DNA of 64,000 bases, from positions 5,890,001 through 5,954,000 of the forward strand of contig QCXZ01000053.1 of NCBI GenBank assembly GCA_025024175.1, written 5' to 3'. Position 1 is the stretch's first letter. Each line of letters starts with the position of its first letter. The notes beneath the pieces were generated by a model. The model was given only the letters and a program-made list of their open reading frames with translations, was not told where the DNA came from and searched no databases. This document shows positions 55,201 through 64,000 of the stretch, one piece after another. The position numbers and the translations under genes were made by a program. Source of the stretch: Rhyzopertha dominica (lineage: Eukaryota; Arthropoda; Insecta; Coleoptera; Bostrichidae).

Positions 55201-58200
55201 GATATCTGTGGTTTTCTGTCCTTCAACTACAATTATCAAATCGTATTTACAAAACCAGTGATGAATCTTTGAATATTTTGTGGTCATACCATTACATGAA
55301 GTTAAATAACATTAAACTATTACAGACTAAAATTTTTGTCTTTTTGGGAAGCATATTATGCCATGATGTCTTTTTTAAATATAAGTAACTTGGGGTTACC
55401 ATATACGAGGCATGTTTTTTAAGTAAGTACCGTTTTGGAATTAAAAAAAGACGTGCAAAGATATCGCAATAATTTTATCTTACATGAAAGCCTGTACCTT
55501 AATCTACTTTTCTACATAATTTCCGTCAATATTGAGGCACTTGTCATAACTTGGCACCAGTTTTTGAATACCCTCCTCATAAAATTCTGCCGCCTGACTT
55601 GTTAACCACTGTATCACAAATGTTTGGACTTCGTTATCGTCTTGAAGACGCTGACCACCCAGGTGTTTCTTCAAGTGCAGGAACAAATGGTAGTCGCTGG
55701 GCGCCAGATCAGGGCTGTATGGAGGATGATCTAGAGTTTCCAATTTAAAAGATTTGATGAGATCTTTGGTCCGATTAGCCACATGTGGACGGGCATTGTC
55801 ATGCAGCAAAACGATACCCTTACTCAACTTGCCACGTCTTTTGTTCTGGATTGCACGACGCAGATTGTTCAATGTCTTACAATAAGACGCTGCATTGATT
55901 GTCTCATTACGAGGCAGAAACTCCACTGGCAATACTCCTTTTCTGTCCCAAAAAACTGTGCACATGGTTTTCCGGGCAGAAATTGTTTGCTTAAACTTCA
56001 CTTTTTTGGGTGATGATGAATGTCGCCATTCCATGGTTGTTGTTTCGATTCTGGTGTGACGTAGGCCACCCATGTTTCGTCACCAGTAACAATTTGGTCT
56101 AAAAAATCTTCACCTTCATTGTGGTACCGCTCAAGGAAAGTCGATGCACTGCCTAAACGTTGGGTTTCGTGCAAATCCGTCAACATTTTCGGAACCCAGC
56201 GTGAACACAATTTCCGGTAATTCAAGTTCTCGGTCACAATGCGATACAAAACACTACGAGAATATTNAGGAAAGCAGTCGCACAATGATGAAATTGTAAA
56301 GCGTCTGTTTTCTCTCATCTTTTCGTTCACTTTCTGCACCAAATCTTCATTAACGACCGAAGGACGCCCACTCCGTTCTTCATCATGCACATTTGTGCGG
56401 CCATCTTTAAATGCCCTCACCCATTTCCTTACCATTCCATCACTCATAATGTTTTGTCCGTAAACTTCACAGATCTCATGATGAATATCGATCGGTTTTA
56501 CGCCTTTAGCACTAAGAAATCGTACAACAGCCCGTACTTCACAATCGGCGGGACTCACGATTGTCGGAGGCATCTTAAACACTCAGTAAACAACGTATAC
56601 AATGAAGAATCAAACTGTAATGGCGTCAGTGCATAGACAAGAGATGTAAGTAACCAGTGCGCATGCACGGAACGCCGACCATAGCGCTGCGGCGGCGGAA
56701 TCGCAAAACGGTGCTTACTTAAAAAACATGCCTCGTATTCTAGACCTGACTGGAATGTAAATTTTACAAGCTTTGGTCTTTATTATACAGGGTCGCTATA
56801 AAGTGTGGAACCAGCAGAAAAATGGAGACACCTGGAGCTTTTGTTCTTACTTAGCAATAACGAATATGGTTTTTATCCCGAAGTTTTTTGCAAGACCCAA
56901 GTTTATTATATTCTTCTCAACTCAGAAGCAATAAATTGTACAAGTGTGAACATTTTTTAAATCAGGAAAAAATGTCCTTTTCAATGATATGCCTTTTGAC
57001 CCCCCTTCCCATTTAAAAAAATGCAACTTGCGCCCATATCTCAGAAACGAGAGCTGACACGGTGAAAATACATTTTAATTACCCATAGGCTCATGCACAA
57101 CTTCAGAAAAATCGGTCCAACAGAACCTGCTAGTCCCATAGTTTGTAACAACTCTGTATATAAAAAAATTTATTGGTTGAAAAAAATTTAAAATTGCATT
57201 TTCTATCACTTGTTAAGTGTTGTCAGTGGCAATGACACTGGTTGTAATTTCACAAAATAATGTAGACCCATGTTTCAAGGACTGGGAGTCGATTTACAGC
57301 AAACATCAAAGAAACATGTTTTCTTTAGAATTCATTGGAGATGTGAAATTGTTTTAGTTTAGTCTAAAAATCCACATGCCACAGAGATCTATTAAAAACC
57401 ATGGGTCTGCATTACTCCAGCTTTAAACCCAGTGCTTTAAAAAATCTTAGGTCACTTGTTTTTATTTTAGCTTAGGCCAATATGATTCGTACCAAATTTA
57501 AAGTTGATATCTTTTATAGTTCAGGAATAATTTTAAAAACAATTTTTTTAATTTAACTTCTGGATTTTTAAAATTATCTTCTTTTCTAAAATCACATTTT
57601 TATCACCTATCAAACGCTGTTGGTGTATTTCGAGGACCCCCTATTTAGTACAATAATATTTAAACCATTTAACCAAAAAGCAGAGCAAATCAAGAACTTA
57701 CCCCTTTTTATCTGGTTCTTTTCCATGTATAAGCTTCACATGTTTATTCAGATCCTTCAAGAACATGAAGCACGCATCACAATACTTGCATTGGTTCTCA
57801 GTGTACGCCTTCAAAACAAAGCCTTTGTTATGGTATCCGATGTGCTTCTTAAAGTTTGAGCTGCTTTCAAAGGCCAGCTTGCACTTCACGCAGTACCACA
57901 AGCGCGTTGTTTTGTGCACAATCATGAAATGCTTGACAGTCAATTTGTGGTCCTTAAAGATTTGCCTGCACTGTCCACATTTCAGTTTAGTTTGATGCAA
58001 AATGCTGCGGAGAGAATCAGGATCCTTTACAACTTTTAACTTGTCCATGCCTGCTGTATTTATCGGCACAGTTTCTAAATTCGGATTTAGCTGTATTTCT
58101 TTTAAAACCTTCTCCAACTGGTGGTTTTGAGGTGCTGACATGTTTTCATCATCTTCTGTCAAATCTATCACATTCTTGGCGCTATCATCAACCACTCCTG

Positions 58201-59656
58201 TGGAAGGAATGGTACCATTCACGGTTTTGTGTTCACTTATGAATTGTACGTCTAGAAGAATTCCAGCAGTTTCTGTAACAGCTCCCCAGTTATGTCGAAA
58301 ATGATGAATTTTGAAAAGGAATTGTTTTCCAAATATTATATGGTGTCAGTAACATTTAAAAGTTTAATGAAGAGAATGAATGTAAAGTTGTTGATGTATA
58401 ATCTTACCCTCACTGTGTGAAGAGTTTATATCTTCTGTATTTGCTGCAGGATTTTCCTTGTTTTCCACAGCCATTTCTACATTAATTGTACTAGCACAGT
58501 TACGTTCTGTTAACATAATATTTCGGTTAATTTTTACCAGAAGTGCTTGTATTTATTAGCCATATGCCTAGCTCAGTAGTTTCTAGTGGAAGTAATAGGT
58601 TTCAAGGAAAAAACTATTGCAGTGGCCTCCAAATGCTACATTTTAAAGAGCTATTTTGGAGACATAAATTATACATAAACAACATTAAAATATATTCTTT
58701 TTACATGTTATTTTAAGAGCACTATTTTGGAAAAAACCTTTATTACAGCCAATTTCAATATTGACGTAATAAACAAAATAATAATAGTTTGAGTTTCCTG
58801 AACCAATTTTTATGAGTCATTTCAAATATAATACATATTTTCATATTTTTTGCTTGATCCTACTTGAAAATTTAGGCTTTTAAAGTCAAATTTTCATCTA
58901 GCCACAGCACAGGGTTACATGAAAATAACAAAAAAAATTTTTGTACAATATTGATACCAATTTTTTCCTAATGCCACAAGAGCTTCATCAGACCCTAAAG
59001 TTTAATAGGACAATTTTGTTTTTACCAATATGGAATAGGGACATTTTGGGGGTAACTGTCTAAAAATGAGGGACCAATGGTCACTTTAGATATAACATAA
59101 AAAAACTGGAAACAACTAAGCTTGCATACTTCATTACCTATGAGATTTTGACTTTTTACTTTACCTTTGTTATCCTGCGAACCCGAGACATCCTCTATAA
59201 CAATTGGATCCGCAGTATTTTCCATAGGACTAAATTTATTCTCCACAGCCGACTCTAGCTTACTCAGAGCAGTATAATCGTGATCCGTTAACACGATATT
59301 ATTGCCAGTTCGCACGAAATGCACTCGGGACTGGCCCGTTTGCCTAGCGTACTCAGCCAGCAGCTTTTCGTTTTTNTGGCAGGTANTTCTGAATAGATAC
59401 AGGGACTCCAAGAGAGCCCAGCACTTGGTGCACATTATTGGATTCGGAATTATGTTAGCATCCTGGGCAAAACAGAATTAGAGGTTAGAACTTGTAATGT
59501 AAAACAGAGAATTACCACTTCAGGGACGCAGTACTTCAAGATATCCATGGTGTAGTTCAAATCACTGTTGATTATTTTGTCTTTCAAATCTACAAACCCT
59601 TCTCCATCGCCTAGGATAGTGAAGCAAGTTCGACAGACATAGAGCGGATCAACCAT
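49263..59656 (-). CDS. ZAD C2H2 zinc-finger protein, about 17 fingers
   Basis: Eleven minus-strand exons join in frame: 59656-59516, 59462-59165, 58506-58408, 58251-57702, 54910-54551, 54499-54290, 53355-53120, 52612-52390, 51104-50900, 49609-49541 and 49487-49263. Phases run 0,1,1,2,2,2,1,2,0,0 and the product is 871 residues. Residues 1 to about 75 are a zinc-finger-associated domain with Cys pairs VCRTC (8, 11) and MCTKC (58, 61), split by intron 1. An acidic linker follows, then about 17 C2H2 fingers to about residue 785, and a very acidic C-terminus. One finger uses a final Cys (HLRHC) and introns cut through several fingers. ZAD proteins are insect DNA-binding regulators that dimerise through the ZAD. 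Two N bases (59376, 59386) fall in exon 2 and leave two residues unknown. Confidence 0.88.
49681..50400. mobile_element. Non-autonomous long-TIR element (family L, copy 4)
   Basis: Two long inverted arms with the family L terminal blocks surround a short centre with no transposase remains. It sits in an intron of the ZAD gene between exons at 50900 and 49609. Confidence 0.75.
51105..52389. other. ZAD gene intron 8
   Basis: AT-rich intron without recognised repeats or coding blocks apart from scraps of dispersed sequence near 52000-52160. Confidence 0.5.
53592..54195 (-). pseudogene. Old Penelope-like element remnant in ZAD gene intron
   Basis: The minus strand resembles the RT core of the complete copies but with many substitutions and internal deletions; YVDN replaces YVDD, and fragments related to [10 protein letters not shown] and [10 protein letters not shown] remain. 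It lies between exons 6 and 7 of the ZAD gene. It shows that the family, or a relative, was active long before the near-identical copies at 13-22 kb. Confidence 0.8.
55406..56735 (-). mobile_element. mariner element, copy 2
   Basis: This 1330-bp element has the same inverted repeats as copy 1 (one mismatch seen in the right repeat) and TA at both edges (55404-55405 and 56736-56737). It sits in intron 4 of the ZAD gene. It is 13 bp longer than copy 1. Confidence 0.92.
55504..56582 (-). pseudogene. mariner transposase, disrupted by a one-base frameshift
   Basis: The N-terminal frame runs from [10 protein letters not shown] through TGDETWVAYV, keeping the first catalytic Asp lost in copy 1, then goes out of frame after SKQQ because of a one-base loss near 56037. 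The C-terminal frame with HDNARPH and [10 protein letters not shown] is open. One N base interrupts the N-terminal part near 56267. The lesion differs from that of copy 1. Confidence 0.9.
56786..57160. mobile_element. Non-autonomous long-TIR element, shortened (family L, copy 5)
   Basis: It starts tacagggtcgctataaag and ends with the family's right block (cctgctagtcccatagtttg). Most of the left arm is missing. It lies in ZAD gene intron 4 about 50 bases from mariner copy 2. Confidence 0.72.
57161..57701. other. ZAD gene intron 4, part nearest exon 4
   Basis: AT-rich; nothing recognised. Confidence 0.5.
58507..59164. other. ZAD gene intron 2
   Basis: GT-AG intron, AT-rich, nothing else recognised. 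Confidence 0.6.
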
Positions 59657-60862
59657 CTTGCTTGATCGGTAATCGAACGCAACGCGTAATACAAACTTAT
59701 AAACCCAAGCAACACCCTTACCAATACAGCTAAAGTCCGCCTATTATATAAATAAATGTTGGAACATTATCTCGTTTTGTAAACTGTACAACTTTCATTG
59801 TTTACCACGAAATAGTAAGTTATTGGCAGAGATGTATGTCTACCTACTTTATGCACTATGCAATTTCATCTTTTGACAGATGACAGCTTGATAGCTGGTC
59901 GTTGGATCTGGTTTGAATTCAAAAACTAGAAAACAGTTGCAAAAATGCAGTCTGTATGAAATATTAATTAAACAAAAAAGTTTAAAGAGAGTTGTGGCAT
60001 CTTAAATGCACCAATAGTAACAATTATCAATGAAATCTTGATCAAAAAATAAACAAAAATTGTCTTACAAGATTCAAATAATCTACCTGATATATGGTAC
60101 AAAAGAACTATAAGGACTCTAAGGATAGAAATACATCTATAGAGATGTGCATAGGTACTAAGAAACTTGCTTCCATCGTTCCATCACAGCATAATAAAGG
60201 AACTAGTATATTGTGATTGTTATTGGTATTATAATTTTACCTACATGTTAAGTAGTTCATAGACCATTAAACTGTTACGAAGAATTAGTGACTCTGAGCA
60301 GTAATCCTGATCCTTGGTATTTGGCGGTTGTGGAAGCAGTTTTATGCAGGCTGGTTCATCCTGAATGGCGCTACGTGTTCCCTTTTGAAAGTGTGGGCAT
60401 GGAGGGTAAGGGGGGGTTACGCATGTTTCCACGGTCAGATGGCGCTAATCAGCATATAATTTTATTGCACTCAAGTGGTAATTTGATGGTAGGGAACGAC
60501 AATATCAACTGAAATCCCAAAACTGACACCGGTGACAGTTGCTCCATTGCGTGTTGCGCTTGCGTCCTCTCCATTTTCGTGTTTTTGTTTGTGATGGTTA
60601 TTGTTATGTTTTGAACTTTTATGTTTTTATAGACGTTTGTGATGGTGGAATCAATTTTAGTTTAATAGTCACCTGCAGTAACAGGTAAGTAGAATTGAGA
60701 AAAACATTATTATAGGTACTTATAAAAATTATTTCAGGCTGTTTCTACGTGCCCTTTTTTTGTATAATACCTAGTTAGGCCTGGACATTTTCAGTTCAAG
60801 CGGTAAATGTAAGTACTAATTAATAAATAGCAAACTAATTATTTGATTAATGCCAGATTATA
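59657..60862. other. Intergenic region between ZAD gene and THAP-like exon
   Basis: Should carry the ZAD gene promoter (minus strand) and perhaps a plus-strand non-coding exon ending at 60684. Short frames at 60241-60512 look like chance. Confidence 0.4.
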
Positions 60863-61060
60863 ATGGAGTCGGACAAAGGTCGTTTCTCAGTGCCGGGTTG
60901 TAAGGTGAAACAAAAGCCGATATTCAGGTTTCCAAACCCAAGAAGAGTGGACATGTGCAGCAAGTGGAAACAAGTAATCAACAATCCTAGCTTTAAGGAT
61001 TTATCTGATGAACATCTTTACAGAATTGGGTATTTAACAATTATAACGAATAAATCCTAA
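60863..61060 (+). CDS. THAP-like exon, status doubtful
   Basis: The 65-residue frame starts with an ATG six bases after a possible acceptor (atgccag, 60856) and contains FSVPGCK, then IFRFPNPRR and CSKWKQVINN, the spacing of a THAP DNA-binding domain. The first zinc ligand, usually Cys before SVPGC, is Phe. A possible donor lies at 61030, but I find no following exon with the rest of the domain (the HF and AVPTIF-type boxes). A possible upstream non-coding exon ends at acag|gtaagt (60684). It could be a first exon of a broken or novel THAP gene. Confidence 0.35.
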   Translation: MESDKGRFSVPGCKVKQKPIFRFPNPRRVDMCSKWKQVINNPSFKDLSDEHLYRIGYLTIITNKS

Positions 61061-62894
61061 TGTGCTAATGTGTAGTAGCAAATTATCAAAATGGTAAATA
61101 ATTACTGTAACCCATAACTTTTAACTTACTAACTTACATCGCAGGCTGTTATACTTGATTTACTGGTCTTATAATGTAAATTACTTCTTCATTAATTAAT
61201 TTAAAAAGTGTATTTAAAGACGATGCAATTGGTGTAGGTTATTAGTATGTTCTTTGATTTCTAATTACATTTCTGGTTGGTGGATAAGAAGATAGTTTAA
61301 ATATTGGAGTTGTAAAACCATAAAAACAAATTATTATTATTATTACATATCTAAACTCTTCAGTTTTGTTTTTAAAAAGTCACTTTCAGTTATACAAATA
61401 TTATTCAAATGCTCTTACACTTTTTTAGAATGTTTTGTCAATGTTAACATTAGTTACTTCAGCTTACTGTATTGTTACCGTTTCTGTTAAGTATTTAACT
61501 ACAAGTGGTTCGATACATAGTTAATTTACTTTTCATGTATTTAAATACTCATTTAAATTTTTCTGTAGTATTAGTGATTCAGTTTCAGTAGTTACATTTT
61601 TCTTAATATTTACCTACAATATTTAAATACATTTTAAAAACTTTGAACAACACTGGTTATAAAGGTGAACCACTATAACTGACGCTGTTTGTCATTTGTA
61701 TTGTTTCAAGTTATCGGTACTATTGTTTAGAGTGTACTTTTTATTGTAAATCTACTTTTAAATGATAAGGCATACTTTTGTTTAAGGCAATATCAAAAAT
61801 TAATAGGACAGTTTTTAATTTAGCTCTTTAATTTGTTCATATATTTTTGATATTGTCTGCATTGCTTGTTACAAATGAACTATGTTCACAACACAAATTT
61901 CCAATCAATATTTATTCACTAGTTTATAGTTAATGCGAAAACTGTATTAATATACTTTAACTTTTAATTGTTCTTTCATTTATAATTATATTTGTTAGGT
62001 TGTTCGCACCTTTCCAAGTGAAATTTCATTGTATTCAATGTATACATTGTATTCAATGAAATTTTAATTGGAAACGTTCGAATGATCTAGCAAAAACCAC
62101 CTTTAATACCGAAAATAATGATCCTAGATATTCAAATTTCGCGCTAATTTACGCAAGTTTCGACGCACAGATGGCGCGATCACGAAAATGATGTTGGGAC
62201 AGGACAGATGCATTGGCCTTTTCTTTCTATTAAAGTGTTATTTTATGGTTTTATGCCTTTATAGTTTGTGTTGTGTTTTTTATTTGTTTTCATCTGCATT
62301 TTTGTCATTTGCACTTACATGGATAATAATGCCAGCACATATTGTGAAGATCTGCCCTTCGAAAATGTTTAGATTTCCAAAGGACACCAATAGGTTTGAT
62401 TACTAAACATGTTTTCCTGGTTTATTATGTATGTTGGTTTTGATTTTTTCTATTTCCTAATCCGACACGATCTATGTCAAAAAATGTATGTTATATCAGA
62501 AAATAAACAGTGTGATGGTTTCAATATTTATTAGTTGCTTGTAACCAAAGAATTTTAATGTTTAAAGTTGCAATCACTTTCTGCCCTTACAAATTCCAAT
62601 ATACATAAAATAAATTAACTTATCACAAGAATAAATTAAAGTCGAACATGTTCACATGCGCACATCACACGAGATTTCCTAGTCTATGCTTAAGATTAAT
62701 TATTGTATAGAAATCAGTAACTGATTTCGTCACCAAAACTGTTTTGAAAAAATTTGACCGCCGGGAACTAATACTGTGCGAGTCGTACACTTTTATACAA
62801 TACAAAAATATGATTTTCAGTAATACTGAGACAGTTCGCTGAAACGAGATAACCGATTCACGCAAGAAATTGCCAATAACTATCACAACCCTAT
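61061..62894. other. Intergenic region before the glycosyltransferase-like gene
   Basis: AT-rich DNA. A short frame ending at 62403 contains MFRFPKDTNRFDY, faintly like part of a THAP domain, but is too short to call. The palindrome near 62042 is listed separately. Confidence 0.4.
62001..62082. repeat. Imperfect palindrome containing a 14-bp direct repeat
   Basis: Arms around a centre at about 62042 (aaatttcattg and caatgaaattt innermost) extend outward about 38 bases with some mismatches. Within it, cattgtattcaatg occurs twice in direct orientation. It lies in intergenic DNA between the THAP-like exon and the glycosyltransferase-like gene. Confidence 0.5.
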
Positions 62895-63468
62895 TTACTT
62901 CGTTTTCTCCGAATTCTTCGTTTCGAAGATTTTCAACACAAGATCACTGAAAACTCGCTTCGGCGGCGCTGGCAGCTCCAGAAGATGACACTTTTGTTTC
63001 AGGTTGTTGTACTGCCGCCTAACAGCCTCTATCAGGCGAGTTTTATACCTAGAAGTCGTGGTATCAACGGTGGATGCTGTTTTAATACAGTCGTTCCCGC
63101 CAAATTCACACACTCTGTAATGATGCAGGATAGCGGCGTCTGCAGGCACATTTAATGTGCCCCTACCTGAAATTCGGAGTTTTAGAGTTACGGTACACAA
63201 AACGGAAGCTTGCATACCTGGGATAAACTCCCAGACGAAATGATTGCCGGCCTCGACGACAAATTCTGGTCTGCATATGTATTTCGATCTTTGTTTGTGC
63301 GGGTGAAGCTTCGTACGTCGTCTGGTTTTCTTCAGCGTGACTAGATTTACTGCTACGGAATCGTCGCTGTTAAAAATCCACTCGTCATCGGCCCATTGTA
63401 GGTAGAAAAAGGCGTTTTGGAAAGAGTACGAGCCAGTCGTCTTTGAATTCATACGTGTGTTGATATAC
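62895..63468 (-). CDS. Glycosyltransferase family 92-like, C-terminal exons (partial)
   Basis: Two minus-strand exons are visible: 63468-63218 and 63166-62895, ending in TAA. The first follows the acceptor tctccatag. It contains TGSYSFQNAFFYLQW and FVWEFIPG; the second contains AILHHYRVCEFGG and a basic, helical C-terminus. These blocks recall the C-terminal part of GT92 (DUF23) glycosyltransferases, Golgi enzymes that add galactose to glycans; this is from memory of the family. The 51-base interval 63167-63217 has GT-AG ends, a multiple-of-three length and no stop, so it can be an intron or be read through. The catalytic N-terminal part lies beyond the window or in exons I could not place. 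Confidence 0.6.
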
Positions 63469-64000
63469 CTATGGAGACGTGAAAAAATCAAATTTTTATT
63501 ATTATAATTATAGTATAGAAATAAGCGTCACTAGAAACAACTCTTTTAAATTCTTCATGCAGTAATGCCAGATCTGCTGATTGTTTGGTAGTAGTGCTTT
63601 ATATAAAACCAATACTGAGTTAAAAGCAAAAAATGTTTTATCAGTAATGTTCTATGTATTATAAAATATCATTTAAATACTTATTTTACATTTTCAAAAT
63701 ACATTTATTAGTTACGTTAGCCAAGAAATGTCAGTACTACAACTATTCAAATTGAACAAGTAAGGACTTAACAACCGTTCTCTTCTGATATGTGTACTAA
63801 CGTAACATACACATCAATTATTTTTTTAATAACATGCGAACGATTTATACCATTTAAAAGTTTGAGATATTTGTTTATACCACTTTAAATGACTTTAGAT
63901 GTGCGTTTTCAATCTGTTTTCGCTTGTCTTTACGAAGTTTATTTGCGTGATGATATGTTATTATACACATTACTTAAGTATTCACTGTTGCTTTGTTGAA
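63469..64000. other. Upstream intron of the glycosyltransferase-like gene
   Basis: AT-rich; presumably intron on the minus strand. No further exon could be identified. Confidence 0.4.

Noticed and set aside
62188..62406. 72-codon frame with FRFPKDTNRF near its end
   Set aside because: The THAP-like phrase is only about 12 residues long; most of the frame is a hydrophobic AT-rich stretch.
1..64000. CRISPR array, operons, bacterial promoters or rRNA
   Set aside because: No short regularly spaced repeats or rRNA blocks are visible, and spliced genes show this is eukaryotic DNA.

Overview
The window reads as AT-rich insect nuclear DNA. GT-AG introns break short coding exons, transposons of several classes fill the introns, and the proteins are arthropod-style: zinc-finger-associated-domain (ZAD) regulators, a GATA factor and a leucine-rich-repeat membrane protein. 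The exact species cannot be named from the sequence; a holometabolous insect such as a beetle is a guess. Isolated N bases suggest a draft or polished long-read assembly.

Layout. (1) 307-38047, plus strand: the 3' part of a transcription-factor gene joining the second half of a ZAD to a single GATA zinc finger (GATAd-like). Six coding exons join in frame to a stop codon. Its first visible intron is 30.3 kb and holds a complete six-exon gene on the opposite strand (24871-3081, minus) for a 464-residue LRR type I membrane protein. These introns carry a 9.3-kb Penelope-like (PLE) insertion with inverted and tandem copies between 14-bp target duplications, a mariner, several long-TIR IS630/Tc1-mariner elements, a truncated non-LTR element, and broken copies of a dispersed cysteine-rich gene family. 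The last GATA exon lies in a 2917-bp head-to-tail duplication (about 36397-42230), so it is present twice. (2) 44353-47396, plus: a two-exon, 13-finger C2H2 gene with an acidic N-terminus. (3) 59656-49263, minus: a complete 11-exon ZAD gene with about 17 C2H2 fingers (871 residues), convergent with the previous gene, its introns holding a second mariner, long-TIR derivatives and an old PLE remnant. (4) 60863-61060, plus: a THAP-like exon of doubtful status. (5) 63468-62895, minus: the last two visible exons of a gene resembling glycosyltransferase family 92.

Three DNA-binding genes, two with a ZAD, lie side by side, which fits the local ZAD-gene clusters known in insects. The LRR and glycosyltransferase genes have no evident functional link to them. 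The remaining sequence is intron, intergenic AT-rich DNA and transposon remains. All gene models were assembled by eye from splice-site and reading-phase agreement; no database search was run.
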